Source: an uncultured Erysipelotrichaceae bacterium
GTDB lineage: Bacteria; Bacillota_I; Bacilli_A; Erysipelotrichales; Coprobacillaceae
DNA length: 15,000 bases
Assembly: GCA_900550005.1 (NCBI GenBank)
Contig: URQL01000022.1
Location: 1-15,000 of the forward strand
Direction of reading: 5' to 3'
Every line of letters begins with the position of its first letter. The first letter of the stretch is position 1. A model generated the notes under the pieces. That model was not told the origin of the DNA. It worked only from the letters and a program-made list of their open reading frames with translations, and did no database searches. A program made the translations under genes and the position numbers. Shown here piece by piece: positions 1 through 5,655 of the stretch.

Positions 1-237
1 CTTGCGCATAGAATTGATTCCAAACACGATATTTATGATAAGCATTTTAAAAAGAACCACAGGGTCGATACTCGGTCTGCCGTGACGACTGTAAAGATGC
101 TGAACTTTCGAATAAATAAATCGAAAATCAAGAGCTTCCTCCATCTTACGAACCAAATGATCCTGTGGTACTAATTCATCTAATGTATAATAAATCATAC
201 AATCTAGTTTTGCATTGTTTCTGTTAGTCATTGCCAT
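1..237 (-). CDS. IS1182-family transposase, N-terminal part (runs off the left edge)
   Basis: This is the first 79 codons of a transposase gene whose remainder lies outside the window. The translation begins MAMTNRNNAK and contains LVPQDHLVRK, RHGRPSIDPV and FGINSMRK. These are typical of the N-terminal DUF772/InsH-type region (PF05598) of IS1182-family DDE transposases, roughly residues 20 to 79 here. The DDE catalytic residues would lie further on and cannot be judged. The ATG at 237 is supported by a GGAGG site at 246-250, eight bases upstream. A second in-frame ATG at 231 is also possible. The reading frame stays open to the window edge, so nothing shows that the gene is broken. The family assignment rests on remembered motifs. 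IS1182 is the best fit, and other IS5/IS1182-like groups are less likely. Confidence 0.85.
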   Translation of the reverse strand, partial: MAMTNRNNAKLDCMIYYTLDELVPQDHLVRKMEEALDFRFIYSKVQHLYSRHGRPSIDPVVLFKMLIINIVFGINSMRK

Positions 238-264
238 TGTGATATCCTCCATAAACCCTCTATA

Positions 265-273
265 ATTATATCA
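265..273 (-). promoter_or_regulatory. Probable transposase promoter (extended -10)
   Basis: On the minus strand TATAAT (265-270) is preceded by TGA (271-273), giving an extended -10 (TGATATAAT). No clear -35 box is seen at 16-18 bases, which is common for extended -10 promoters. It lies 28 bases upstream of the transposase ATG and 15 bases from its GGAGG site. Confidence 0.55.
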
Positions 274-289
274 TTTTTGGCATAATAAA

Positions 290-337
290 TGGCAGAAACG
301 TCGACTATTTTTGGGTTTATGAAGTACGTTTCTGCCA
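290..337. repeat. 12-bp inverted repeat at the upstream end of the IS element
   Basis: TGGCAGAAACGT (290-301) and its exact reverse complement ACGTTTCTGCCA (326-337) enclose a 24-base loop. The stem can extend by 3 bp (304-306 with 323-325) past a two-base bulge. It lies just outside the transposase promoter. It probably marks the element's end, or forms a hairpin in read-through RNA that shields the transposase from outside transcription. The exact IS boundary cannot be fixed because the other end is outside the window. There is no strong U-tract after the stem, so termination here is uncertain. Confidence 0.6.
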
Positions 338-357
338 CAGATATTCTATCAGATTTT

Positions 358-392
358 AAAAAGACTGTAAACAGTCACTTTGTCAACAGTCT
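358..392 (-). terminator. Intrinsic terminator downstream of the mupG-like gene
   Basis: Read on the minus strand, AGACTGT (386-392) pairs with ACAGTCT (362-368) and is followed by a T-run (358-362). A shorter alternative hairpin, GACTGT-TT-ACAGTC, lies at 363-376. Either would end transcription about 25-50 bases past the stop codon and before the IS element. Confidence 0.65.
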
Positions 393-394
393 GA

Positions 395-414
395 ACTCTA
401 TGTAATCATAGAGT
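395..414 (-). repeat. Perfect 8-bp hairpin abutting the mupG-like stop codon
   Basis: ACTCTATG (395-402) and CATAGAGT (407-414) pair around a 4-base loop directly after the stop codon at 415-417. It has no U-tract of its own. It may protect the 3' end of the mRNA or act with the terminator just beyond it. Confidence 0.5.
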
Positions 415-1506
415 CTATTTAATAAATTTAAATGCTTGCCAAGGTTTGATTTGGTCTAAGATGATCAATTCTTTTTCATCAATATGACCAACTAAATTAC
501 GTTCTCCATCATTTTCCATATCTTGTAAAACAATTTGAACTTCACCACGGTAATGTTTTAAATTATCATTAACAATAACAACATCTCCACGTTTAAAATG
601 TGTTTGTTCTTTTTTAACATAAGGAATGGCTGTTTCACGATATAACCCACGTGTTCCAGAACTACGAATCATGTAGCTTGAATAATCTCCACGTCCTACA
701 TGAGTATTTTCAAATAAGATTTTTTCTTCTTCTTTGCTGATCGTATCTTCTAAAACGATCGTCATTTCACTGACATTTAAATCCACTTTACTTAAAGCTT
801 CTAATTCTTCTTTAGAAGCATAAGCATTACCAATGATCACATCATCAATAAGTCCTGTAGCAAATAAATGTCGAGCTTGGACATCAATTGGTAAATGACG
901 GTGTAATTCGATCGTAGGTAATCCTGAATAAACTTCCCATGGTCCAAATGTTGGATCATTTGCTGAAGAAACGAAAGCAGCTGTTGTAAATCCTAATTCT
1001 TTCCATCTTTTAGATAAATTCATAAATAAATCAAAATCAAGTCCTGTATATTTTTCTGGATAGAAATTATGACAAATCAACATTTGATCTCTTCTAGCTC
1101 CAAGTTTCAACATGTTTTCAACATTATCAGAAGGCCCTGATCCATTAAATTCAATTTTTAATCCATATGGATTTTGTGTTGTTAAAACATCTAGAAATGC
1201 ACCAAAAGATACATCTAAACGAACAATGTCTACCCCCATATCATGAAATGGTTTTAAATCATTTGGTTTTGCCCCTAAATGTTCGAATACAGCCCCGTTT
1301 GTATCTACAGCAACTTCAAATCCTAGTTCATGTGCTTTGTCCATGTATTCTTTAAATTCTTGCATCATTTCTTCTTTAGGCTTATTTACTGAAAGTAAAC
1401 AAGTAAAAATACGTGTAAATCCTAATTTACTTGCCATTTCCATATAAGCAAAATCTTTTTCTTTAGTTGAATGTTCTGGATAAATTGAAATCCCTAATCT
1501 TCTCAT
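415..1506 (-). CDS. mupG: MupG-like 6-phospho-N-acetylmuramidase (DUF871 family)
   Basis: This probably encodes a cytoplasmic glycoside hydrolase (GH170, former DUF871) that splits MurNAc-6-phosphate from GlcNAc after phosphotransferase uptake of cell-wall disaccharide. The 363 residues match the family's usual length. The N-terminal TIM-barrel part (about 1-235) opens with GISIYPEHSTKEKD and contains HNFYPEKYTGLD (146-157), GLPTIELHRHLP (195-206) and IGNAYAS (225-231). The rest (about 240-363) should be the cyclophilin-like C-terminal domain. The ATG start has a strong AAAGGGGGA site at 1514-1522. A terminator precedes the gene and another follows it, so it is probably transcribed alone. The usual partners (MurQ etherase, MurP-type PTS, MurR regulator) are not in the window. 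Family membership is clear, but not every DUF871 protein has been assayed, so the substrate is inferred. Confidence 0.82.
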   Translation of the reverse strand: MRRLGISIYPEHSTKEKDFAYMEMASKLGFTRIFTCLLSVNKPKEEMMQEFKEYMDKAHELGFEVAVDTNGAVFEHLGAKPNDLKPFHDMGVDIVRLDVSFGAFLDVLTTQNPYGLKIEFNGSGPSDNVENMLKLGARRDQMLICHNFYPEKYTGLDFDLFMNLSKRWKELGFTTAAFVSSANDPTFGPWEVYSGLPTIELHRHLPIDVQARHLFATGLIDDVIIGNAYASKEELEALSKVDLNVSEMTIVLEDTISKEEEKILFENTHVGRGDYSSYMIRSSGTRGLYRETAIPYVKKEQTHFKRGDVVIVNDNLKHYRGEVQIVLQDMENDGERNLVGHIDEKELIILDQIKPWQAFKFIK

Positions 1507-1536
1507 TCTTTTGTCCCCCTTTATCTTGCTTTGTTT

Positions 1537-1565
1537 ATTTTAGCCCAATTCACATTAAAATTGAA
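1537..1565 (-). promoter_or_regulatory. Candidate promoter of the mupG-like gene
   Basis: TAAAAT (1537-1542, minus strand) stands about 30 bases before the ATG, with a poor -35 (TTCAAT) 17 bases upstream. It lies in the 97-base gap between the previous gene's terminator and mupG. The placement is good but the -35 match is weak. Confidence 0.4.
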
Positions 1566-1582
1566 GAAAATTACAAAATATG

Positions 1583-1605
1583 AAAAAAAAGGTCTAACCG
1601 ACCTT
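1583..1605 (-). terminator. Intrinsic terminator overlapping the stop codon of the upstream operon
   Basis: AAGGTC (1589-1594) and GACCTT (1600-1605) form a 6-bp stem with a 5-base loop, followed on the minus strand by eight T (1583-1590, shared with the stem's A:T end). The first stem arm includes two bases of the TAA stop codon (1604-1606), so the last gene of the operon ends inside its own terminator. Confidence 0.8.
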
Positions 1606-2140
1606 AGTTTGTAAGTTCATAACGATTATAATGTCCATAGACATACCCAACAACAAATCCTAAAACAGATAGAATACCTAAAGCAATCATAAAAACATGT
1701 CCCATTGTAAGTCCTAATCCATAAACATGATGTGTATTTGTTTTAGGTAAAAACTTCTCAACCATAAAACTATATTTAATGATGTAGTAAGTAGCATATA
1801 AATTGACAAAAGTTAAAACACCAACTACTACCATATTTAATTTTCTTTGATTTTTTTGAACATAAAGATAAAGTCCTATAAAAATCAAATAGAAAATATA
1901 AAAGGCAACCACCCCAAAATAAACACGATCATTTAATGTATAAACAATATTGTAAAGATAACCATAAAGTAACCATACATAACAAAATGATGGTAATAAA
2001 ACGGTTAATTTCGTCATAAAATGATAAATCGCTAAAGCTTTTGAATTAGCTATGCTTTCTTTTTTATGTGTCATCACAAGTAAAGATAACAAAACAAAAA
2101 CCAAATCAACCAACATTAAGATTAAAATAAAATAATTCAT
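1604..2140 (-). CDS. Unrecognised five-helix membrane protein at the end of the flavin-lipoprotein operon
   Basis: I do not recognise this family. The 178-residue protein is very hydrophobic and rich in Tyr, Phe, Leu and Val. Likely membrane segments are at about 2-24, 45-67, 74-95, 103-123 and 144-168. A basic loop (QKNQRK, 95-100) lies between segments 3 and 4, which suggests that loop is cytoplasmic. Histidines are at 25, 40, 137, 138, 148 and 170; the pair at 137-138 sits in the loop before the last helix. There is no signal peptide cleavage site and no known motif. A very strong GGGGGAGG site precedes the ATG, and only 16 bases separate it from the Gx-transporter gene, so the two are cotranscribed. 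It may work with that transporter or the FMN lipoprotein, but no function can be assigned. The terminator after it ends the operon. Confidence 0.75.
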   Translation of the reverse strand: MNYFILILMLVDLVFVLLSLLVMTHKKESIANSKALAIYHFMTKLTVLLPSFCYVWLLYGYLYNIVYTLNDRVYFGVVAFYIFYLIFIGLYLYVQKNQRKLNMVVVGVLTFVNLYATYYIIKYSFMVEKFLPKTNTHHVYGLGLTMGHVFMIALGILSVLGFVVGYVYGHYNRYELTN

Positions 2141-2156
2141 GATGCCTCCCCCTTTT

Positions 2157-2663
2157 TTAACATTTTATTCTATTTTTCAAATAATGTAAACAAGTAGATG
2201 CAATCATCCCTGTAAAAATGCCTGTTGGAATAGAAGATGCAAACAAAACAATGATCCAACTTGCAATCGCTAAAGATTGATAAATATAAACAACCACGAT
2301 GATCTGTCCTATTCCATGAAATAACGCACTCATGATTGATAAAGAAACGATTGGTAAATCAAAACAACGTTTACAGATCATAATCGCTAACGAACTTAAA
2401 ATTACACCTCCAAGTGAAATAAACCAAGGATAACTAAAAATACTTCCTCCAAGTAATCCTGCTAAAATAACGCGTAAAAAATTTACAACGACCATATCTT
2501 TAGCCGAAAAAATTTCAATTACAATTAATGCCACAATATTAGCAAATCCGAGTTTGATTCCACTAGGTAAAGGGATGGCTAAGGCCCCTTCAAAAATATG
2601 TAAAGCCACCGCTAGGGTGGTAAACATTGCTAAATAGACTAATTTTCTTAATTTTTTATTCAT
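2157..2663 (-). CDS. Gx-transporter family membrane protein (heptaprenyl diphosphate synthase component I-like)
   Basis: This 168-residue membrane protein belongs to the PF07456 Gx-transporter family, often labelled heptaprenyl diphosphate synthase component I. It has about five hydrophobic segments. Family features include the early loop IPLPSGIKLGFANIVAL (about 30-46), NFLRVILAGLLGGSIFS (61-77), SLGGVILSS (83-91) and SALFHGIGQ (112-120). The family resembles ECF-type substrate-binding membrane subunits, but its substrate is unsettled. Members often stand beside FMN-binding proteins, and related proteins occur in Gram-positive extracellular electron-transfer loci, where they are thought to support the flavin or quinone step. 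The same pairing is seen here: the ATG overlaps the end of the FMN-lipoprotein gene by 8 bases, with an AAGGAG site inside that gene, indicating translational coupling. No polyprenyl synthase partner is in the window, so a direct role in prenyl synthesis is not supported. Confidence 0.8.
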   Translation of the reverse strand: MNKKLRKLVYLAMFTTLAVALHIFEGALAIPLPSGIKLGFANIVALIVIEIFSAKDMVVVNFLRVILAGLLGGSIFSYPWFISLGGVILSSLAIMICKRCFDLPIVSLSIMSALFHGIGQIIVVVYIYQSLAIASWIIVLFASSIPTGIFTGMIASTCLHYLKNRIKC

Positions 2664-3024
2664 TTTCTACTCCTTGATTTATTTTTGCTTGTCCTAAAGC
2701 CACATTTACACCTGTAAGAACCCCTTTTGATGTTTCAGTAGCGCCCGTTACTTCATCTATTCCTTCTAAACAATTTTTTTCAATAATTTTAGGAATGAGT
2801 TTTTCTTCTACTTCTTGTTGATAAGCATGGGTTTCACTGCTTTTAATAAGTTGAATAGATTGAATCTTAGACTCTTCAATATGAACTTGAACTTGAATAC
2901 TTCCACACATTCCAGCGCCTACTCCAATATAATCCCCATCATTATAAAGCTTTTCTTCCTTAGGTGAGCTTGAACACCCGACTAACAAAAGACAAACGCA
3001 TCCTAGTAGTAGACCTTTCTTCAT
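2656..3024 (-). CDS. FMN-binding lipoprotein with covalent-flavin motif
   Basis: This 122-residue lipoprotein carries a single FMN-binding domain (PF04205 type). A basic start and hydrophobic core lead to the lipobox LVGC (14-17), so Cys17 should be lipid-modified and the protein held on the outer face of the membrane. The FMN domain spans about 28-113: it opens with NDGDYIGVGAGMCG and ends with DEVTGATETS (90-99). That matches the flavinylation motif of NqrC/RnfG-like proteins, in which ApbE attaches FMN to the Thr of [S/T]GAT, here Thr96. The expected role is a one-site electron carrier outside the cell membrane. It is much shorter than PplA-type proteins with two such domains. The ATG comes one base after the exonuclease stop, with AAAGGGGG inside that gene, and the 3' end overlaps the Gx-transporter gene. 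No apbE or NADH dehydrogenase gene is in the window. Confidence 0.85.
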   Translation of the reverse strand: MKKGLLLGCVCLLLVGCSSSPKEEKLYNDGDYIGVGAGMCGSIQVQVHIEESKIQSIQLIKSSETHAYQQEVEEKLIPKIIEKNCLEGIDEVTGATETSKGVLTGVNVALGQAKINQGVENE

Positions 3025-3025
3025 T

Positions 3026-3919
3026 CTATTTTTCCCCCTTTAATTTTGTTTGCTTGATAAAATCATAAATTGATAGAAATTGAATATCTTGCCCCTCATC
3101 AATAAGTTCGAGTGCCTTTTTATAATTTTTAGATCCTCGTTTATTTGAATGAATCAAGTAATGTGTATTTCGATTGACTTTTTCTTGAATAAATCCACCA
3201 TGTTTTTCAATGTACTCTTTTGTTGAAGTGGAATAGCGTGGCGGTAAAGAATCTAAAAAAAGACATTGATGAAATAAGAAATGACTTGAATCTTTTTCAT
3301 TTTCTAAAGTCCATTGTTGATTTCGCTCAATATCGCTACCAAAGATATTACGATAGTAATGGGGTGCCATTTTTCCATAATCTAAATGGAGCATTTCATG
3401 CAAATCATTTAATTCTTTAACATGGTAACGCGTCTTAATTTTTTTTAGGATTCGAAAACACATCATGGCATCTTCTAAAGCATGATGATGTTCAAATTTT
3501 AAACTAAAATATTTAGCAATGGCATCCAATTTATAAGCCGGACATTCCGGTAAAAGTTTTTTTGATAAAATATAGCTACATGACATTAAGCAATTTGGAT
3601 AATCTAATCCATAGTAGTCAAGAACAGCTTGAAGAAGTAAACTGTCTTGTTGAATATTATGAGATACAATAATTGTATTTTCAAAATAAGTATGGATTTG
3701 CTTCCAGACTTCATCAAATGTAGGTTCATAAAAAAGTTTTCTTGAAGACAAGTGATGTATTTTATAATTTCCTTTTTCAACTAAAAACGGAACAGGTTTT
3801 ACTTTTGAATAAAAAGTTTTAATGACCTTATTATTTTCAACCACGCATAAACCAATAGCACAAATACTACTAGGATGACGATTGGCTGTTTCCACATCAA
3901 ACACTGTATACCTTTCCAT
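3026..3919 (-). CDS. DEDDh 3'-5' exonuclease with C-terminal BRCT-like domain
   Basis: This 297-residue protein resembles DNA polymerase III epsilon-type exonucleases, which remove nucleotides from 3' ends using two metal ions. The N-terminal domain (about 1-165) has all DEDDh residues: D8 and E10 in FDVETA, D92 in SHNIQQD, and H145 and D150 in HHHALEDA. The C-terminal part (about 210-293) looks like a BRCT domain (FLDSLPPRYSTSTKEYIEKHGG, then THYLIHSNKRGSKNYKKALEL), a layout also found in other Firmicute exonucleases. It is probably a stand-alone DNA repair or proofreading nuclease; PolC, if present, would carry the replicative exonuclease. GAGGTGAT precedes the ATG. The gene heads an operon whose next three genes are membrane or flavin proteins, an odd partnership. 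The BRCT call is less certain than the nuclease call. Confidence 0.85.
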   Translation of the reverse strand: MERYTVFDVETANRHPSSICAIGLCVVENNKVIKTFYSKVKPVPFLVEKGNYKIHHLSSRKLFYEPTFDEVWKQIHTYFENTIIVSHNIQQDSLLLQAVLDYYGLDYPNCLMSCSYILSKKLLPECPAYKLDAIAKYFSLKFEHHHALEDAMMCFRILKKIKTRYHVKELNDLHEMLHLDYGKMAPHYYRNIFGSDIERNQQWTLENEKDSSHFLFHQCLFLDSLPPRYSTSTKEYIEKHGGFIQEKVNRNTHYLIHSNKRGSKNYKKALELIDEGQDIQFLSIYDFIKQTKLKGEK

Positions 3920-3941
3920 CTCATCACCTCACAACATGTTT

Positions 3942-3970
3942 ATCTTACCATAATTTAGTAAAATAAAAAA
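3942..3970 (-). promoter_or_regulatory. Candidate promoter of the exonuclease/flavin-lipoprotein operon
   Basis: TAAGAT (3942-3947, minus strand) is preceded by TGG (3948-3950), an extended -10, about 22 bases before the ATG. The only -35 possibility is the T-run at 3965-3970, which is also the U-tract of the pyk terminator, so the two signals would overlap. Confidence 0.45.
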
Positions 3971-3988
3971 GACGAAAGCGTCGTCTTT
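3961..3988 (-). terminator. Intrinsic terminator of pyk
   Basis: AAAGACGA (3968-3975) and TCGTCTTT (3981-3988) form a perfect 8-bp stem with a 5-base loop. The minus strand continues into T-rich sequence (3961-3970). It lies about 27 bases past the pyk stop. A second AAGACGA copy closer to the stop (plus-strand TCGTCTT, 3996-4002) could pair with the same downstream arm. Confidence 0.85.
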
Positions 3989-4014
3989 ATTGCTCTCGTC
4001 TTATTTTTTATTTT

Positions 4015-5442
4015 CTATTTAACTGCAACAACTAAATTTAAGAAGTTAGTTGAACCTGTTTGTCCTGGGTTTCCACCAGTAACTAAGATTTTTTCACCTG
4101 GTTGAACACCGAAGTCTTTAGCTAATTCGATTGCATAAGGTACCATGCTATCTGTTTTAGTGATTGGGTCACAAATTACAGAATGAACACCCCAGTTAAT
4201 TGCTAAACGTTTTAATGTTACTTCATGAGGAGTAGCAGCAATAATTGGGCAGCAAGGACGATATCTTGAAATTCTTTGAGCAGTACGTCCAGATTCAGTG
4301 AATGCTACGATTGCAGCAACATTGAATTTATTAGCAATTTCAGCTACTGACATACAAATTGCTTCATCAGTATCATCATGTTTTGCAGTTCTTTCAGCTT
4401 TTCTAAATAATGAACCATGATCTAATGCAGTTTCAGTCTTTTTAGCGATTCTAGCCATTGTAGAAACAGCTTCCCATGGGTAATCACCTTGAGCAGATTC
4501 TCCTGATAACATGATTGCATCAGTTCCATCAAAAATAGCGTTAGCTACGTCTGATACTTCAGCACGAGTTGGTCTTGGGTTAACTTGCATAGAGTCTAAC
4601 ATTTGAGTTGCTGTAATAACAATTTTACCACAAGCGTTACATTTTTTGATTAATTCTTTTTGAATTAATGGTACATCTTCAGCAGGAACTTCAACACCTA
4701 AATCTCCACGAGCAACCATGATTCCATCAGCTACTTCTAAGATTTCATCCATGTTTTCAACACCTTCGCTATTTTCGATTTTAGCAATGATTTGAACATC
4801 AGGACGTCCATTTTTTTCTAATAATGCTCTTACTTGTTTAACGTCATCAGCACGTCTTACAAATGAAGCAGCTACATAGTTGATTCCCATTTCACATCCA
4901 AAAGTGATATCTCCGATATCTTTTTCAGATAAATAATCGAATCCTAATTTAATTCCAGGAACGTTGATTCCACGTTTATTTTTAACAGCACCGTCATTTA
5001 AAGCAGTAGTAACGATATCTTTACCTTCTACTTTTTCAACACGTAATTCAACTTGACCATCATTTACTAAGATAACTCCACCAGGAATAACATCTTTATA
5101 TAAATCTTTATATGTAATTGAGAAACGATCGCTTGTTCCAACAACATCTTCATAACAGATTACAGAAGTTTGACCTTTAGTGAATTGAGTAACTCCACCT
5201 TCGAATTCTCCAGTTCTGATTTCAGGACCTTTAGTATCTAATAAGATAGCTACTTCTTTACCAGTTTCTTCTTTAATTTTTTTAACTGTTCTAATACGTC
5301 CACCATGTTCTTCAAAATCTCCATGTGAAAAGTTAAGACGCATTACATTCATTCCAGCATCAATTAAGCTTTCTAAAATTTCTCTTGGTTCTGAAGCAGG
5401 ACCAATAGTACATACCATTTTAGTATTTTTAACAGGTTGCAT
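4015..5442 (-). CDS. pyk: Pyruvate kinase
   Basis: Pyruvate kinase makes pyruvate and ATP from phosphoenolpyruvate and ADP, the last step of glycolysis, in the cytoplasm. The 475 residues cover the A, B and C domains and match the common bacterial length. The extra PEP-utiliser domain seen on some Bacillus enzymes is absent. Key residues are R35, N37, S39 and H40 in MRLNFSHGD; DTKGPEIRTG (69-78); the catalytic K221 and metal-binding E223 in KIENSEG; D247 in VARGDLGVE; and T279 in ITATQML. Glu74 aligns with rabbit Glu117, the residue typical of potassium-dependent enzymes. The ATG has AAAGGAGAG at 5449-5457. It has its own promoter, a long leader with hairpins and a strong terminator, so it can be expressed separately from the replication operon upstream. 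No pfkA is present beside it. Confidence 0.97.
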   Translation of the reverse strand: MQPVKNTKMVCTIGPASEPREILESLIDAGMNVMRLNFSHGDFEEHGGRIRTVKKIKEETGKEVAILLDTKGPEIRTGEFEGGVTQFTKGQTSVICYEDVVGTSDRFSITYKDLYKDVIPGGVILVNDGQVELRVEKVEGKDIVTTALNDGAVKNKRGINVPGIKLGFDYLSEKDIGDITFGCEMGINYVAASFVRRADDVKQVRALLEKNGRPDVQIIAKIENSEGVENMDEILEVADGIMVARGDLGVEVPAEDVPLIQKELIKKCNACGKIVITATQMLDSMQVNPRPTRAEVSDVANAIFDGTDAIMLSGESAQGDYPWEAVSTMARIAKKTETALDHGSLFRKAERTAKHDDTDEAICMSVAEIANKFNVAAIVAFTESGRTAQRISRYRPCCPIIAATPHEVTLKRLAINWGVHSVICDPITKTDSMVPYAIELAKDFGVQPGEKILVTGGNPGQTGSTNFLNLVVAVK

Positions 5443-5467
5443 TTTTTTCTCTCCTTTATCTATATTT

Positions 5468-5494
5468 ATATTTAACGAATGATTTCGTAAATAT
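5468..5494 (-). promoter_or_regulatory. Hairpin in the pyk leader next to the ribosome binding site
   Basis: On the minus strand ATATTT-ACGAA pairs with TTCGT-(T)-AAATAT around the loop ATCA: 11 bp with one bulged base. It ends 10 bases before the pyk Shine-Dalgarno site. It could influence translation or mRNA stability. The inner ACGAA/TTCGT dyad could instead be a protein operator. Confidence 0.45.
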
Positions 5495-5545
5495 CCGATT
5501 TTGCCAAAAGTCTTTTATCATGTTTTAAAAATCACATGAAAGATT

Positions 5546-5585
5546 GAAAGCGAAAGTAAGCATTTCTGAACTTACTTTTTCTTTC
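5546..5585 (-). promoter_or_regulatory. Long hairpin in the 5' part of the pyk leader
   Basis: On the minus strand GAAAG and AAAGTAAG pair with CTTACTTT and CTTTC: 8 bp and 5 bp separated by a 2x2 internal loop, with a 10-base apical loop. It begins about 20 bases after the predicted transcription start. No known riboswitch class is recognised. On the plus strand a pyrimidine-rich tail follows the stem, but no plus-strand gene ends here. Confidence 0.45.
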
Positions 5586-5611
5586 TTTTTTGACTTTTCT
5601 TGACATTGACT

Positions 5612-5639
5612 ATTTTAGCATGATTTTTAGTTTTTTCAA
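5612..5639 (-). promoter_or_regulatory. Strong pyk promoter
   Basis: On the minus strand TTGAAA (5634-5639), a 16-base spacer and TAAAAT (5612-5617) preceded by TGC (extended -10) form the best promoter in the window. It lies just after the dnaI stop codon and would give a leader of about 160 bases before the pyk ATG. Confidence 0.75.
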
Positions 5640-5655
5640 CACTTTCAAATCATTT

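Noticed and set aside
1167..1355. Plus-strand open frame inside the mupG-like gene, and similar ones at 3220-3420, 5811-5993, 6743-6961 and 8809-8991
   Set aside because: All lie antisense within well-supported genes, and their translations show no domain features or ribosome binding sites.
5475..5517. Second pyk promoter using TTGGCA near 5511 as the -35 box
   Set aside because: The matching -10 (AATCAT) is poor and falls inside the hairpin; the upstream promoter is far better.
5525..5563. Twelve-codon open frame (minus strand) in the pyk leader, a possible leader peptide
   Set aside because: It has no Shine-Dalgarno site before its ATG and no run of regulatory codons; chance is the simpler explanation.
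5553..5590. Plus-strand terminator-like hairpin followed by a pyrimidine tail
   Set aside because: No plus-strand gene ends upstream, and the tail is mixed T and C. It is better explained as a leader hairpin of pyk on the minus strand.
5600..5630. TTGACA on the plus strand resembling a -35 box
   Set aside because: There is no good -10 at 16-18 bases and no plus-strand gene downstream.
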